A stretch of DNA of 64,000 bases. It comes from Lumnitzera littorea (Eukaryota > Streptophyta > Magnoliopsida > Myrtales > Combretaceae). This document shows, in pieces, positions 50,715 to 63,940 of the stretch. Both the position numbers and the translations under genes were made by a program. The stretch lies in the NCBI GenBank assembly GCA_024138015.1, contig JAMXBB010000009.1:10535661-10599660 (forward strand). Direction: 5' to 3'. Below the pieces are notes generated by a model. It saw nothing but the letters and a program-made list of their open reading frames with translations. It was not told where the DNA came from and ran no database searches. Each line of letters begins with the position of its first letter. The stretch's first letter is position 1.

Positions 50715-53700
50715 ATGTTGACTTGTATAGCTTGTTCGAAGGAATTGAACGATGGATCTTTTCATCGGCAAAGACAAAGACAGCGACAACAAGGCGAAGA
50801 CGATGATAATGTTGCAACTCCCAGAACTAAACAAGCCATTAAAATTCTCACCATGCAGGTATTACTACTGCTGCTGCTTTTGTTATTATCATTCTGTTGT
50901 GCTCGAATTGGGTTGTATTTCCTGTCAAAATTCTTGTCGACGTAACAGTAACGGATACGGAGTCAGTTAAACATACGAGATATGTTGGTGTGCAAATATT
51001 TTGAATCCATTTCGCGTTGTTGTTGGAGTAGACTCGTAGGGTGAGGAATGACGGTATTGAGTTTGAGGATTAGGAAATTTCTTGGATTTTAGCAAATTTA
51101 ATGATTACAGGTCGCTTGATGATAGGATATCCTTATTTTGCAAAGGGTAAGTTTTTGAATTTTAGTAGTTTAGTGATTACTGGTTGCTTGGTGGCAGATT
51201 GTCCGCATTTTACCGTTTGCATTTCCAACCTTTGTATTGTTACACTCATAAAGTGAAGAATCAGGTGCGGATCGGGACATTTCTTGACTATAGCAATCTA
51301 ATGATTACGGGTTGCTTTATGATAGATGTTTGCATTGCATTTTGATCAATTGATCTCTTTTTTCTATTTCTTTTAGTCGGTGGATTTTAGGGAATGAATG
51401 AAGAGCTTTCTTTTATTGTTATTATTCTTTCCTTTTTCACTTAGCTAGCAATAGCTTGTGTTCTCTCTGTTATGTTTTAGATAGATAAAACTTTGGAGAA
51501 AAACAGACAGAGTAAATATGTTTTGTGAAAGAAGATATGCTGCAAATCAACGTGAATTGTATTTTATTCAAAATGAAACAACAAAAAGCAAGATCTGAGG
51601 AATTGTTGGTGTTATACCTTTTTAATGATTATGGGGAAATAGTTTCTAGATGATTCATTATTTAGGGGAAAAAAAAAAGGAAAAACAAAAAAGAAATAGA
51701 CAATGAAAGGTTTCAATTTTTGTAGATCAAGGATATGGCTTTGAAGGCATCTGGAGCATACAGAAATTGCAAGTCATGTTCTGGGTCGAATCACAATCTC
51801 AAACGAAATAGTGTGGACTCCAAAACTGCCTCCGGTTCTGCTAGATTCCACTGCTCATACCGTAGAACAGATAGTGCAAGTTCAACTCCTAGGCTATGGG
51901 GGAAGGAAATGGAGGCTCAGCTAAAAGGTCTTTCTAGTGGTGAGGCTACTCCAGCATCAGTCAGTGGACGCACCGAATCCTTGGTCCTTATGGAGGAAGA
52001 TGAACCCAAGGAGTGGGTTGCTCAAGTGGAGCCCGGGGTTCTTATCACATTTATTTCCTTGCCTCAGGGAGGAAATGAGCTTAAGAGGATTCGATTCAGG
52101 TACATTGCTCTTGTTTATTAGTGGGCCCTGTAGTTAATGTGTCCACAATCTTATTTTCTTTAGTCTTATTTCCAATATTGATTACGGATACGCTGGCATA
52201 TGGGAGTTTGTACAAGTACAGTTTGATCTTGATCGTATGGCAATGTGCGGTAATTGCTTTCCCCAATTTACTTTTTGTCAGCAGTACTTTGAACTATGCA
52301 GCTCTGCCATTTCCTATGAAACGGACCAGCTCTGTTCCTAGTTTGAAGCTTTTGATTTATTTACCTGATAACTTGATTCTGTAGGTTTGGGTTTAATGGG
52401 ATTGGTTGAGATATGGTGATCTTGTCTTTTTCTGGGTAGAACCTGCATGTGAATTGCCACGTAGTCACTTTCTTTTTGGCATCATTGACGTGGTCCCCAT
52501 GATGTGTGCCTATTGTTTTTGGCAGATTCCACCTTGACCATGCTATTGCAGTACTGTATGAAAAGCAATTGTACCAAAGCTATGGCCATCATTTTGATTT
52601 TCTATTCTCCTTACAGTTCCGTGCAGCTATACTGAGAAGGAGTGTACCATCGTGTTAATAAGTGCATAAGTAATTCTTTTTAATAGTTCAACAAATTGTG
52701 CATCTTATTATCAAACCGGCATTTTTATGCAACTTTGGGTGATATTACAGAGATAAAAAGTTATTATGGTATTGAGACCACTCAAAAGACTGATCGAGAA
52801 GATGTTCTGCTAGGACAAAAGGGAACAAAGAAAATTTATTTATTTATTTATTTTTGGCCCCATTTTGCTGGTAGATTAAGAATTTTAACAACTCTTACAT
52901 ATCTGTTCTGATTTTTTTAGCATTGAAAAGGTAGAGATTTTTGCTTTTTACCAAATTCCCTGATAAATGCTCTTTTCTTGTGCAGATTTAGTCATTTTGT
53001 AGGATGCTCTTGACTCATTAACATTATAGTATATATTAACTGCATTTTTCAGAAGCTGAGTGCCGAAGTAGCATTTTTTATTTGCAACCTTGGATTTTCA
53101 TTTATCCCTGGCTTTTATCTTACAATGTTAGTTTGAAATCCTAAATTGTGCCTGAAATTCTGAATTTGTATCAGCCGGGAAATATTTAATAAGTGGCAAG
53201 CTCAAAGATGGTGGACAGAGAACTACGACAAGGTCATGGAGCTTTACAATGTTCAGCACTTCAATCAACAAGCAGTCCCACTGCCAATGCAATATAGTTC
53301 TGAAAATGAGGTAAGTTTGTAGCATGGCTCAGAGTTTTGTTTTTAACACATTTACTAAGAAAGCTATTTTACTCAGGATTTTCATACCTTAAATTTTATC
53401 GCCCTTTGTAATATATCCCTCATGTAGAAACTCACTTGGGTGTTATTTCTTAATCACAAAAGTCATATTAATTGATAAGTAGTTTGGTAGGTAGAGCCTG
53501 AGATCTACTATCTTACTCTCAACATTATGAGAAGTTTTATTGAAATTGAAGTGCTTGATATTATAAACGTATGATTTTCATCTGGCTATTCACCATCTTT
53601 CTCCTTTTGTTTTCCTTTATATTTGACTTCTCCCCCTCCCTCCTCAAGTGCTTTTGATTCCCATTTGATAAATATGTAATGTCTACAAAGGATAATCTAG

Positions 53701-54601
53701 CAATATTCACTTATAGTTACTTTTGCATCAAATGTTTGCCGTAGTAAGATGTTTTTGGTGCTCAAGGTAACCAACTCTCCATATTTCAGGTATCAAAGAA
53801 CGAAGCTGCCAAGGCAAGCCCTGCTACTCCACCACTCAGCAAAGAATATCCACCTCGTAGTATTCAACGTCCCAAGACCATCGATCAGCACTCCATGCAA
53901 TTGCGTAATTATTATGACTCAGCTGGTCTTGTGTCAACACCAAAACTCTCTAGCATTAGTGGGACAAAGACTGAGACTTCATCTTTGGATGGTTCTGTTT
54001 CGTCAAGGGAGGCAGATCACTCAGGAGAACTCTCTGTGAGTAATGCGAGCGATATGGAGACTGAATGGGTTGAACGGGATGAGCCAGGAGTTTATATCAC
54101 TATTAGAGCAATGCCAGATGGCACACGGGAGCTTCGGCGTGTTCGATTTAGGTAAATGATTTGTTGATATGAAATGAGAATGGTTGGGTTTATGTTATGC
54201 ATTGGTCCTCTTTCTTTTTGGTTATCCTTGTTGACTTTCTTATCCCTATCCAAGTAGCAAAATTATGTAGTCATTTGGTTGAGATCTTGCATCAAAGTGC
54301 TAAATGATTTCATTTTGAAATTCGCTTCCTCAAAACTTTAAAGCCTTATTTTGAGCTGACAGAGCAAGGAGGAACAGCTTTTTCTCTGACTAGTGAATCG
54401 AGTTTTCTGTTGTTGATTTTTCCAGCATGAAAAATTCAACCAATGACGTTATATGGAGTAACGTAATTTTCATCATATTTTTACAATTTCCGGTAGTTCA
54501 CATCTTCTTTTGCTTCGTGCAGCCGAGAAAGGTTTGGAGAGACGCAAGCTAGGCTGTGGTGGGAAGAGAACCGAGCTAGGATCCAAGAACAGTACTTGTG
54601 A
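50715..54601 (+). CDS. BRXL4: BREVIS RADIX family protein, BRXL4-type
   Basis: A plant-specific regulator of growth; family members act at the plasma membrane and nucleus in root and vascular development, hormone responses and organ-angle control. Five coding exons: 50715-50858, 51726-52099, 53175-53310, 53790-54151, 54523-54601; all GT-AG, frame continuous over 1095 bp, 364 aa. The N-terminus MLTCIAC has two Cys suitable for lipid attachment. A conserved N-terminal block (about 33-67, ending IKDMALKASGAYRNCKSC) is followed by two BRX domains at about 142-200 (EWVAQVEPGVLITF ... FNKWQAQRWW) and 309-364 (EWVERDEPGVYITI ... ARLWWEENRARIQEQYL). Each domain is split by an intron at the same place, after IRF-AG and VRF-AG, a sign of internal duplication. 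MLTCIA, RLWGKEMEAQLKG, SSGEATP and PATPPLSKE favour the BRXL4-like subgroup over BRX itself. The length fits the family. Confidence 0.95.
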
Positions 54602-56030
54602 CTTTTGTAGGGAGTTAGATGATGGAAGTTGAAAATTGAATAACTTCCTTCCACTTGAAGTATTAGATTTAGCTGACGATATCTTCCCAGAGTCTGCAAC
54701 CATTGCGAAGCCTTTGTACCGAACTTGTGACTTGTCATTTTCAGACAATACATTGGCCAGAAGAAAAGGAGAGAGAATCGCTAGTCGTTAGTTGTGACTA
54801 CCGGTCTTACGGATCCATGTTCATAAAATTTAGAGGGAAGATGCTTACTTGGTTAGAAGGTTATGGTAAGGGTTGTGTATATCGCCGACCCCGCCGATGA
54901 TGGAGAATTATGTTAATAGAATTAACTTGCACCGAACCTGATTCCTTTGGACTTCTGGTGTACTATGATCTACTTAAACTTTGCTTAAGGTAGGTTAAAC
55001 TACTTTGTATGGAAGGTAAGTCACTGGGAATGTTAACGGGTCATGATTAAAACCTCAACGGAGTGGAAACCAAGACAAAATGAGGTTGGAAGTCGCGACT
55101 CTGGGCAGTATTTTCAAGGGCTAATGATGATGGGCCTTGAGCCCATCATTGGCCAAGTGTAAAGGCCAGTTCATTACAACTCATACGAGGGGAAGGTTGC
55201 ATGCGATTGTTAAAATATTTCTGTTATGCTAGTACTTATTGGAGTAGTGGTATCTATCTTTATAGTGTTCTCAATATGTGGAGGGGTTAAAAGATTAAAA
55301 GGAAAATCGGATTTGATCAGAAATTGAATTAGAATCGAATCGAATCAAGTTATATCGTAGGAGTCAATTCAAATATGATAATACTTAAATACTCTTTTTC
55401 GTAATTAAAAAACAAAATTATCAGAAAATCCAAAAAGAATTGTTCCCCTGCTGTATTCGGCAGCCATTTATTGCTCTGCAATAGGAGCTTCAGTTCTTAC
55501 TGAAATCATTTTTTCAATGCTGCAAATTATACAAACACCATTTCACACTCAAATTGCTCCTCACTTCACTGCCAATATTCCATAAACCTAAATTCTATAA
55601 TAGCTTACAAAAGAAATTTAGTCATCACACTTCGCGGAGACAGCACGAATCCAAAAAAAAAAAAAAAAGCAATGACTGACGGCCCTAGTAATCCATTCTA
55701 TGCAAATTAGTCGGAACCTTGAAACATTTATCATTTGCACTCACAAATACGTCGAAGGGATTTTATAACTCATGTTGATCATCGTCGGATAGCAATGATT
55801 TGCCTACAATCTTAAGACACAATCCTCTATGAGCAATAGAAATTTTACCTTTCTTATGATTTTGGGTATTGAATAGCAAAAATGAGATAGTTTTTATGTA
55901 TGTTGAGGTATAATAAATCTCTAAGGTAAATGATACGATTGATTACTAATTAGAATTAGACTTTAATTAATAATTGAGTTGGATTGGAGCAATGTCGCAG
56001 TTTATGTCTCAACTTTATTGTTTTTTGCAG
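54602..56030. other. BRX-like gene 3' UTR and intergenic DNA
   Basis: The 3' UTR of the BRX-like gene must begin at 54602, but I see no clear AATAAA soon after, so its end is not placed. About 55130-55150 holds a small inverted repeat (GGGCCTTGAGCCC). The open frame at 54703-54900 is probably UTR. No other gene seen. Confidence 0.45.
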
Positions 56031-56036
56031 TTACAC

Positions 56037-56373
56037 ACCTGAAATTTTGACTTATATAATTATACACTTAATTCAAGATGTAATTTTCATTGGTTACACC
56101 TTAGTAAACTCTAACTTATACCATTAGTTCAATTAATACGATCAATCAATAAGATAACTACATATTTTTAAAGTGGGTTGCAACCCACTATTTTACAAGT
56201 AATGGCTGATGACCACTTTTTGGGGAGTTATGCTACTCCCCAAGGTCATGGGCAGTCACCTTATTGATTAATTATATTGACTGGATTAATAATGTAAATT
56301 GGAGTTAACTAAGGAATAGATAGTAATAATTAGATCTTCAATTAGATATGAGATTAGATAAATCGAAATTTTA
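56037..56373. repeat. Foldback (MITE-like) inverted repeat
   Basis: A roughly 337-bp hairpin-forming unit. The left arm (CTGAAATTTTGACTTATAT..., ACACCTTAGTAAACTCTAAC..., GATCAATCAATAAGATAAC) is matched in reverse by the right arm (CACCTTATTGATTAATTATA..., TGGAGTTAACTAAGGAATAG..., AAATCGAAATTTTATG). Inside are a perfect 16-bp palindrome GTGGGTTGCAACCCAC at about 56174-56189 and a hairpin TGGGGAGT-TATGCT-ACTCCCCA at about 56219-56240. No open frame. Ends and target duplication are not resolved. Confidence 0.65.
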
Positions 56374-57597
56374 TGTATATAATTATAAAAAGAAAAAATT
56401 TTAAAAAAGGGAAAATTGAGGTTGAGATTGTAATATTAACCTAATTGGGCTTGTATCTGAAATCCCATAATCAATGTTATTCGTGATTTTAGGAATTAAG
56501 GTGCTAATTGGATCAATCGATAGATCAATCGACATGACTCATGATTAATCTAAGTTATAAGATTATCACAATCAAAAATAAAAGTGTCTAACTAATATTA
56601 GAAAGAAAATAATTCTAAAATGGATGAAAAGTCTCCTCATAATGAAAAATGTTAGTACTAGTAATGGAGTTATTCAAACACAAATAAAACAAGCTTATAA
56701 ATTAACCTAATAAGAATAATGACAAAAAAACATAAGTAAGAATAAACATAAAGTAGATTAAAATGCATATTCCTACTATAATATTTACCATTATATTGTT
56801 GGTTATCTAAATGGTTGGAATTGCTAGTCAACTAGAAACTTGGCACAAACTACCTAACTAAATGATAGAAAGCTACCAATTAGATGGTAAGAAAGAGACT
56901 TGGTTTTATTGGTTTTGTGCACTCTCCCATCTAGATTGTGTTTATTGCTTGTTCAAACAGTGCTTCCTTCACCTGTAGCCATTTAAATGGTAATATTCCC
57001 CATTTGGACAATAGTTTGTAATTCAAACTTGTTACAATTTCCAAATGCATTCTTCTTAGCCTTATACCCCATCTTTATCTTAATAAGCCCACACACTCTC
57101 AAATGATTGATTCAATATTCAAGACTCTAATTCTTATTATCACCCTTGAGTAAGTGAATATTCACATTCAAATCTCACTTCTGCTTTGGCTTGTGATGAA
57201 AGTAAGAAGGTTTCCATGCAAATGAGCTTTTCTATGTCATGTTTTTCTACTTACATTTAGCAATTTGAGCTCATCCAACGTCATTAAACTCATGGTAACA
57301 ATATAATTTGAATTCCATCATTTCTAAAGGTGTAGACATTCTTAAACGCATTATTTATTACTTTCTTATCAGGTAACCATAGTCTTTCAAGTAAGATATA
57401 AACAATATCCATAGATATCATACCATATGTAATTTCATCCCCATACTCACCAACAAATAAAGGAACTTGGACTCGTCATCTAACACAAACTTTCCCCTTT
57501 TACTAAGCCAATGTAAACCTTGTGCTTCAAGACATGGCATAGTCTTTTATAGGAATCACGATTCATTACTCGATCTTAAGCTTGCAAACTTACCACC
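56374..57597. other. Intergenic, or the decayed 3' part of the hAT element
   Basis: Minus-strand frames just below 57598 contain short protein-like pieces (SKRGKFVLDDESKF near 57480, GDEITYGMISMDIVYILLER near 57410) but not a recognisable hAT C-terminal dimerisation domain. The remainder is AT-rich with no gene seen. Confidence 0.4.
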
Positions 57598-58980
57598 TTA
57601 GTCCGTTAAGCTCTCTCTCATCAATTCATGGAGGAAGAGGTCAAACTCCTTTGCAAAGCTAACTTCCAAAGAATCCCTCCACTCAAGTAAGGCATCCTTA
57701 ATTTCATACAACTTTTCAAAATAATAATTCATAGTTGGATATTGTTTGTGAGAAAATAAATTAGTTACCTCATCAAAAATTGCTAGCTTCTTGCAAACTT
57801 CCTCTGCCAAATCCCAATAATTATTTGTTGAAAGACTTTTATGATGTATGTCCATACACTGAACCTTATAGAAAACTTCCTTATATTTTATTGTTGTGAG
57901 AAGCACGTGATAAGTGGAATTCCAGCGTGTTTTACAATCTAAGGAAAGCTTTCTATCATACACAATATCCAACAGCTTACATCCCTCTTGAAATTTTTCT
58001 ACTCATGATAATGTTGCAAACTAAAATGCAACACTTTCATGGGTCCTCTCGATTACATTTTCAATAATAGTAACACCATCCTTCACAATTAAGTTTAAGA
58101 AATGCGCACAACAACGCATATGGAGTACCTTACCTTGAAGAATTAAATCATCTCTTTGCAACTTCATCATAACTGTTGTGACCATTGCACCATTTGTAGA
58201 ACAACAGTCTACACTGATTGTAGATAGCTTCTTATCAAGAACCCATGCCATCAGTGCATCAAACAAACTATCAACAATTACTTCATTTGTACGAGGAGTG
58301 GGAACATATAAAAAGCTACATAAAAATATAGCTAGTGTTAAAAAAAGAGTGATATTTCAATTGATAATTTAAAAAAAAAAAACAAATAAGCTTAATTCAA
58401 TGAACGACTTTGAAGTCTCCAACAATTATCAATAAAGTGAGCGTCCCTTCCTTTAATTAGATGTCCACATATCTATTGTTATTACAACCCAAGATTTCAA
58501 CCTTTTTAACAAGACTCTCAATTTCTCCTTTTCCACATTATACATACTCATAATTTCTTTTTTCATGGTGGTATGACTTACGTACTGTATGAGGGGTTGA
58601 ATACTTGTAATATAATCTTGAAAACAATTGTGCTCTACCATTGAAATTGGATACTCATGGATAATGATCATCTTCGCAAGTTTTTTCCTTGAGTATTATT
58701 GATTAAATGATCGATTTCCAATAATCATATTACTAACACTCCCTTCCTCAAATTCTTTCTTCTTCATTGCTAAAAGACATTGTCTTATGTCAAATTGTTT
58801 TCTTTTCTTCAAGCATCTTTTCAAATGGTTGCGTAGATAATTTGTTCCATTGGCACTATTAGCTTTTAGTTTGGTGTATTGCAACGATTGTAAATTGCAA
58901 CATTTACCCCATCGATTGTTTTCTTAACTATGTCATTTTATATAACTGAAGTCAACTTATGCTTCCCTTGACCATCATTG
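57598..58980 (-). pseudogene. Decayed hAT-superfamily transposase
   Basis: Minus-strand pieces in order along one ancestral protein. A broken BED zinc finger at about 58950-58790 (DGVNVAIYNRCNTP, then LKANSANGTNYLRNHLKRC), with frame shifts and the first Cys changed to Tyr. RNase H-like core start at 58671-58453, ending ITIDMWTSN, which carries the first catalytic Asp. 58320-58021 with SVDCCSTNGAM at the second catalytic Asp position (usual VDNASxND) and HMRCCAHFLNLIVKDG. 57972-57598 with DCKTRWNSTYHVLLT, a hallmark motif. Stops and shifts separate the pieces, and the C-terminal dimerisation domain is missing or unrecognisable. It once encoded a cut-and-paste transposase of the Ac/RICESLEEPER type; now non-functional. 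Confidence 0.9.
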
Positions 58981-60924
58981 TGGTCTTGATTGCTTGTTAC
59001 TTAAGAAGTTGACGTACTAGTTGTTTCTTTTTATGCATCAAATCCAAATATCAAGAATTGATATAAATAAGCGAAGTTGATATAAAACAAATAATGGTGT
59101 CCATGTTTATTTACAAATGAAGAAAAAGTACTATTCACACTACTAGTAAATGTGAGCTACTCAAATAACTCATTCAATAGATTGTTTTCGAGAATGTTGT
59201 TGAGTCTGCTTATGATAAAATCGATACAAACATAACATTGTATGTGGTTTCTATCATGTTTTTAATTCATTGTATAACAATAACAAAAATTAGGATATGA
59301 TGATATCGATAAAGGGTTCTTATTTTTACTTATTGTCCATGAACTTATGTTTTCTTATTCATCATATATATAACAATATATATATTTATATATGATAGAA
59401 ATAAATGGATGTCCATAACTTTATAGGGAAAAAATAAAACTAAGCATGGGTACATAATAAAACTATAGGCTTTTACTATATATTTTCCATGAACTTATGT
59501 ATGATAGAAATCTCCTCTATAGGGAAAAAATAATAAACAAAACATTAGCTTAAATACTTCCACAGTAAGCATGGGTATATAATTAAATTACATGTGTATA
59601 CCAAAATAATAAAACTAGCTAGGGCTTTTATTGAAAACTAGTTTTCCTAAAAGTATATTTAAAACATGAAAAATCAAATGAAAAAATTGGCCAGTACCTA
59701 TTGATTATTTTTGTACAATAGAATGGCAACACAATTCTCCTTTAGCAAAATAAAAATAATATACATTACATGTACAATATATTTCTCTAATAGACTAATA
59801 ATGTATATGGCTTTAATTTTCTCTATTTTTGCTTTGCTTTCCAAGATATTATCATGGAACTTTCCCACACCATACCAACCCTGTAGGTGAATTGCTCAAA
59901 CTAAACATTTAGACATTTCTTGAGGAGAGTTAATATTAACTTCCCTTGTCTTTTTTAAGGATTGTTTTTAATGTCCATGATATTGGTAAACCAATAAGCT
60001 TCTAATATGTACTAATATGAATTAGAATAAATAGAAACTTGCAAATGAATATCATCTTGATTGCACAAAAGAACATACAAAAATCCTTCTAAGCCATCCA
60101 ATTTGAAACAAGAGAATCCTAAACCTTAATGCCCACCTTTTAACGCAACACATTGATTTTATCTAAAAAAAACTTTTTACATGAATAATGCACACACTTA
60201 AAAAATGCAAATCTAAAATAATCAACAATGTTGAAATTGGACATGAAAAGCTAGATATATTAATAACATAATCTATAAATTAAAACAAGAGAATCCTAAA
60301 CCAACCTATTTCTATCTTTTTAAGTGACTTCGTAGAGCGTTTGGGAGAGTTCAGAATCATCCTATGAAAGTTTCGAGTGTAGCAATTGAGAAAAATGAGA
60401 GTTGAAGGAAGGTTAATGGTTGCTAATTTTTTTATTTTCTAGTTCTTTACAGTTTTGCCTAATGAGTAAAGTAAAGAAGACACTAGATGCTAGACGAAAG
60501 GGACAAAGGGTAAAGTTATGTGAAAAAAGAAAATAAAAAAATACAGGAACTCATAAGGAAAGATGCTGAACAAGAGAGGGGCCCCATGTAGTCAATGACT
60601 ATTGACTCGTGAGTCATGACTCTCTAGTTAGTAGGTAGCATAAGATTTACATGGAGGAAAAACAAGAGAAGGGCCTTACATAATGAATCATCATCACAAT
60701 TTAATTTATGTAGAAAAAAGATTGGACACATTAAACACGTGGCATTATTGTTTTTTTAGTAATAATAATCAAATCAATATTTATATTATTTATTTATTTT
60801 TCTCTAGTTAGGTTTTCCATCGAGTTTTTTTTTAAATCCCATAATCCAACCTTAAACCTTATAAGGTTTTTAATAGATTAAATAGGTTGGGTACCTTATT
60901 ATGACCCGTCCAGTTACATCCCTA
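58981..60924 (-). mobile_element. Probable 5' part and terminus of the hAT element
   Basis: Upstream of the transposase remnant, on its coding strand, the DNA is AT-rich without open frames until about 60924. There the minus strand starts TAGGGATGTAACTGGACGGG, closely resembling the TAGGGATGTAAATGGG-type terminus of many plant hAT elements. This would put about 1.9 kb of leader or intron before the coding part. The opposite terminus and the 8-bp target duplication were not found, so the element border is provisional. Confidence 0.45.
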
Positions 60925-61154
60925 CCCCCAACTAGAGGATAAACTCTAACATCAAACTCTACCAATTGCTGATTGACACATAACACTACTTTTAATGACA
61001 TTGTACAAAAATCCAGCGAACAATCCACTATTGGTTTTACATTTTACCCTTATAATTTTGTATACGTTCTACTTTTGCTATTTTACCCTTTTTGTAATTA
61101 TACTAACTTAAGATGTTGCCTTAAGTAGTCATTTTGTAAACTAGCTACATATTA
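60925..61154. other. Short spacer between repeats
   Basis: Unique-looking AT-rich DNA between the probable hAT terminus and the long-LTR repeat copy B. Nothing further seen. Confidence 0.4.
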
Positions 61155-63940
61155 TGTTACGTCCCGAAGTAGTAGAATTGTAACAGTCTTACTATGTAAA
61201 CTAAATTATGAAAGTAACTGACCTTATAATCACTATTATAGATACGATTTACACAAGATATCTACAACTCCTTGTTTTGAAATAAACAATTCATACAAGA
61301 TTATCAATAAAATAACACATAGAAATATAAACTTTAAGTCATATTTACATATATATATATATATATATATTGTCTTATGGTTTTAGGAAATATCTATATA
61401 ACAAAATAGTTTAAACAACTAACATTACATGAAAACTCTTAAGACACTATTGATCTTCCAATTTCTCCTTACTCCCCTAAAGTTCTTCATAAGAGTACTA
61501 ACCTCCAAATAATTATAATGCACTATATTAATTATCACCTACAAGAAAATTTATAAGGGTACGAGTAATCAATAGTTCAACAAATCAGGATAGAGACATA
61601 AGACTGCAAAATAAACACTAATGTAGTTTTCAAACAATTTAAATTAAATGCAATACATCACACAAATACCATCACACGTGGTCTAGTTTGTTGTGAAATT
61701 AAAGTAATTTTACCTGCTCTAATTCAGGTTGAGGAGTTTCAACGCTTATGCAATAGTTTACAACTAAACCCATGTTTGTACAATGGAGGCACCGCTCCCC
61801 TAATGACTATCTTTCAAACCATTGCTCTCATCTTTACCACGACACCGTTTCCTATCACTTAATTCGATTAAGGATAAAGAAGGGACCATTATGCTATCTA
61901 ATGCTATCTCTTTCAAAGGTGTCGGTATTTGATTGAAGAATCCTAATCATCCACTAAAGGGTTGCAATGCATGTTTCATTAAGGTATTAGGTCAAATATG
62001 ATTTTATTCAGTTTAGGATAATCAAATAATTCACTCCATCCAAATCATAGCAATCCAATACGACAAAGCATCAAATTTAGTTCAGTAACCAGAGACACAC
62101 AAGTATGCACACAAACATCTACTTATAAGTACAAACAATAAAATCCTAAGCCTCTAAGTATTTTAATATAATATTCCAAAATACAGCAATTTATTAATCC
62201 TAACTTACCTAAAATCCTCGATTTGCTCACTCGACTTACTGCAAGGTCAACTTATCGCCACTTGCCTTATAATATAAATATTCTTTTAGTATTTATATTA
62301 TTATAACATATAAGCTTTAAATTATAATTTTACTCAATTATTCAAGTTATATATATTACTTATTACCAATCCATTCTAGGCTAGTTTTTTATTCAATTTC
62401 CTAATCAGTTTCTAAATTAGGTTATAATTCAATTTCTGATTATAGATTTTATATGTAAACCTTAGGAACTCTCTGTGAACTAATATGTGAAATTAATCAC
62501 ATTACACTTGGTTGTCTTAAATTTCCTATTTAGCTACTAATTAGTATTTTGATCCGTACGGTATACTCTACTAATAATTTAATTACCGAATTTGCTCTTA
62601 ATGTGAGAATAACCTACATTTCAAGTATCATTACCTAAATACTCATTCCATATCAAATTTATTTTATATTATCAATTTTGATCTAATATTTTCTACTTGT
62701 TTAATTTCCAATTCCACCCATTATTCCTATATACATATTCATCACATAATATACATAATACATACATCTTAACACCTCAAACAACATCAATATCATACTA
62801 CATTAGCAAATAACATTCCAAGATACCTAATTATATACTAAATCAATATTTATACCAACTTAATCATAAATCACAAAATTAACTTAAAATATACTCTTTT
62901 ACCTACAATTTTGAGGCCTAAAAATTAAGTAAAATTTTAGAAAATTAATTTTTTAAAAATCTCTAGATAGTACTATCATGAATACTCTAAATAATTTATA
63001 TAAAAATTTTGAAGTGAAAACTATATCATTTAGGTCATTTAAATTAAAATCGAAAACTAACTTTGGTTTATGGGTTTCTTAAGCATTGTATATCTCAAGA
63101 CCTAATTTTATCAAACTAACACTTTTCCTTAAATCTACATATATAAATATTTTAGAATATAAAATTTCATAATTTTCCATATACATTTGATATTTTTAAC
63201 AAATTAAACAAAATCAGAAGAAAAATTGAGACTTACCATTCGATTAGCTTCCAATCACCAGTGGTGGCCCCACAGGCATCAACAGCTCTAAGTGTTGGTT
63301 TTAGGGTATGGTGGTGGTGGCCGTTTTGTTCCTGGTGGTCGTTGGATGTTTATTCCCTTTAAAATGCCTAATTACATAATAATTTTTCTAAAATTACTCT
63401 TTCTTCTCTTCTCTCATCTCCCTATTTTTTTCTGACTTCCTAACTGATGAAACTAAGTTGTAGTGGGTGGTTTCTAATTTTATAGAAGAGTTTAGGGTTT
63501 TCTTTTTATTTTTAGGTCATCAAGTGTCCTTATCTCTTCTTTTTTTTTTCACTTTCTATTTGGGTAAATCTAATTGATTAATTTTAAATTTGCATTCATA
63601 ACATGTCATACCCCATTTCTAGATAATTCTACTCTTTTTATATAATTTTCTTGATTTTTCCTTAATTATTTAGTATTATTTATGTTATTTTATGATTTTT
63701 AGTGTGTATATAATTTATCTTTATCGATTTGTTTATTATTAGAACTCTTTTTATATGTTTCCGATAAATAATGATTATAATATTTAATTATTTATTGCTT
63801 ATTTTCTTAAATTTAAACTCATAGGATCACATTTACTAATATTTCTAATTTCGTCATAAAATTTAGGCTTGATTAAACAACTTATCTGATTACCCTAAAT
63901 TTTACGTATCGATTCTAAATTTTTTACTGTAGGGCTTATA
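61155..63940 (+). mobile_element. Long LTR-like repeat, copy B (solo LTR candidate)
   Basis: A 2.79-kb unit starting TGTTACGTCCCGAAGTAG and ending CTGTAGGGCTTATA, collinear in reverse with copy A at 40115-43149. Shared landmarks: the (A/G)TTACAATGGAG-(G/A)-A stretch near 61775, the CCACCACCACC/GGTGGTGGTGG GC-rich island near 63250-63340, and AAATTTTA(T/C)... near 63850-63910. Flanking bases TATTA (61150-61154) and GATTA (63941-63945) agree at four of five positions, consistent with a worn 5-bp target duplication. Contains (TA)n at 61348-61370. No open frame of note. Interpreted as a solo LTR of a long-LTR gypsy family. Confidence 0.7.
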
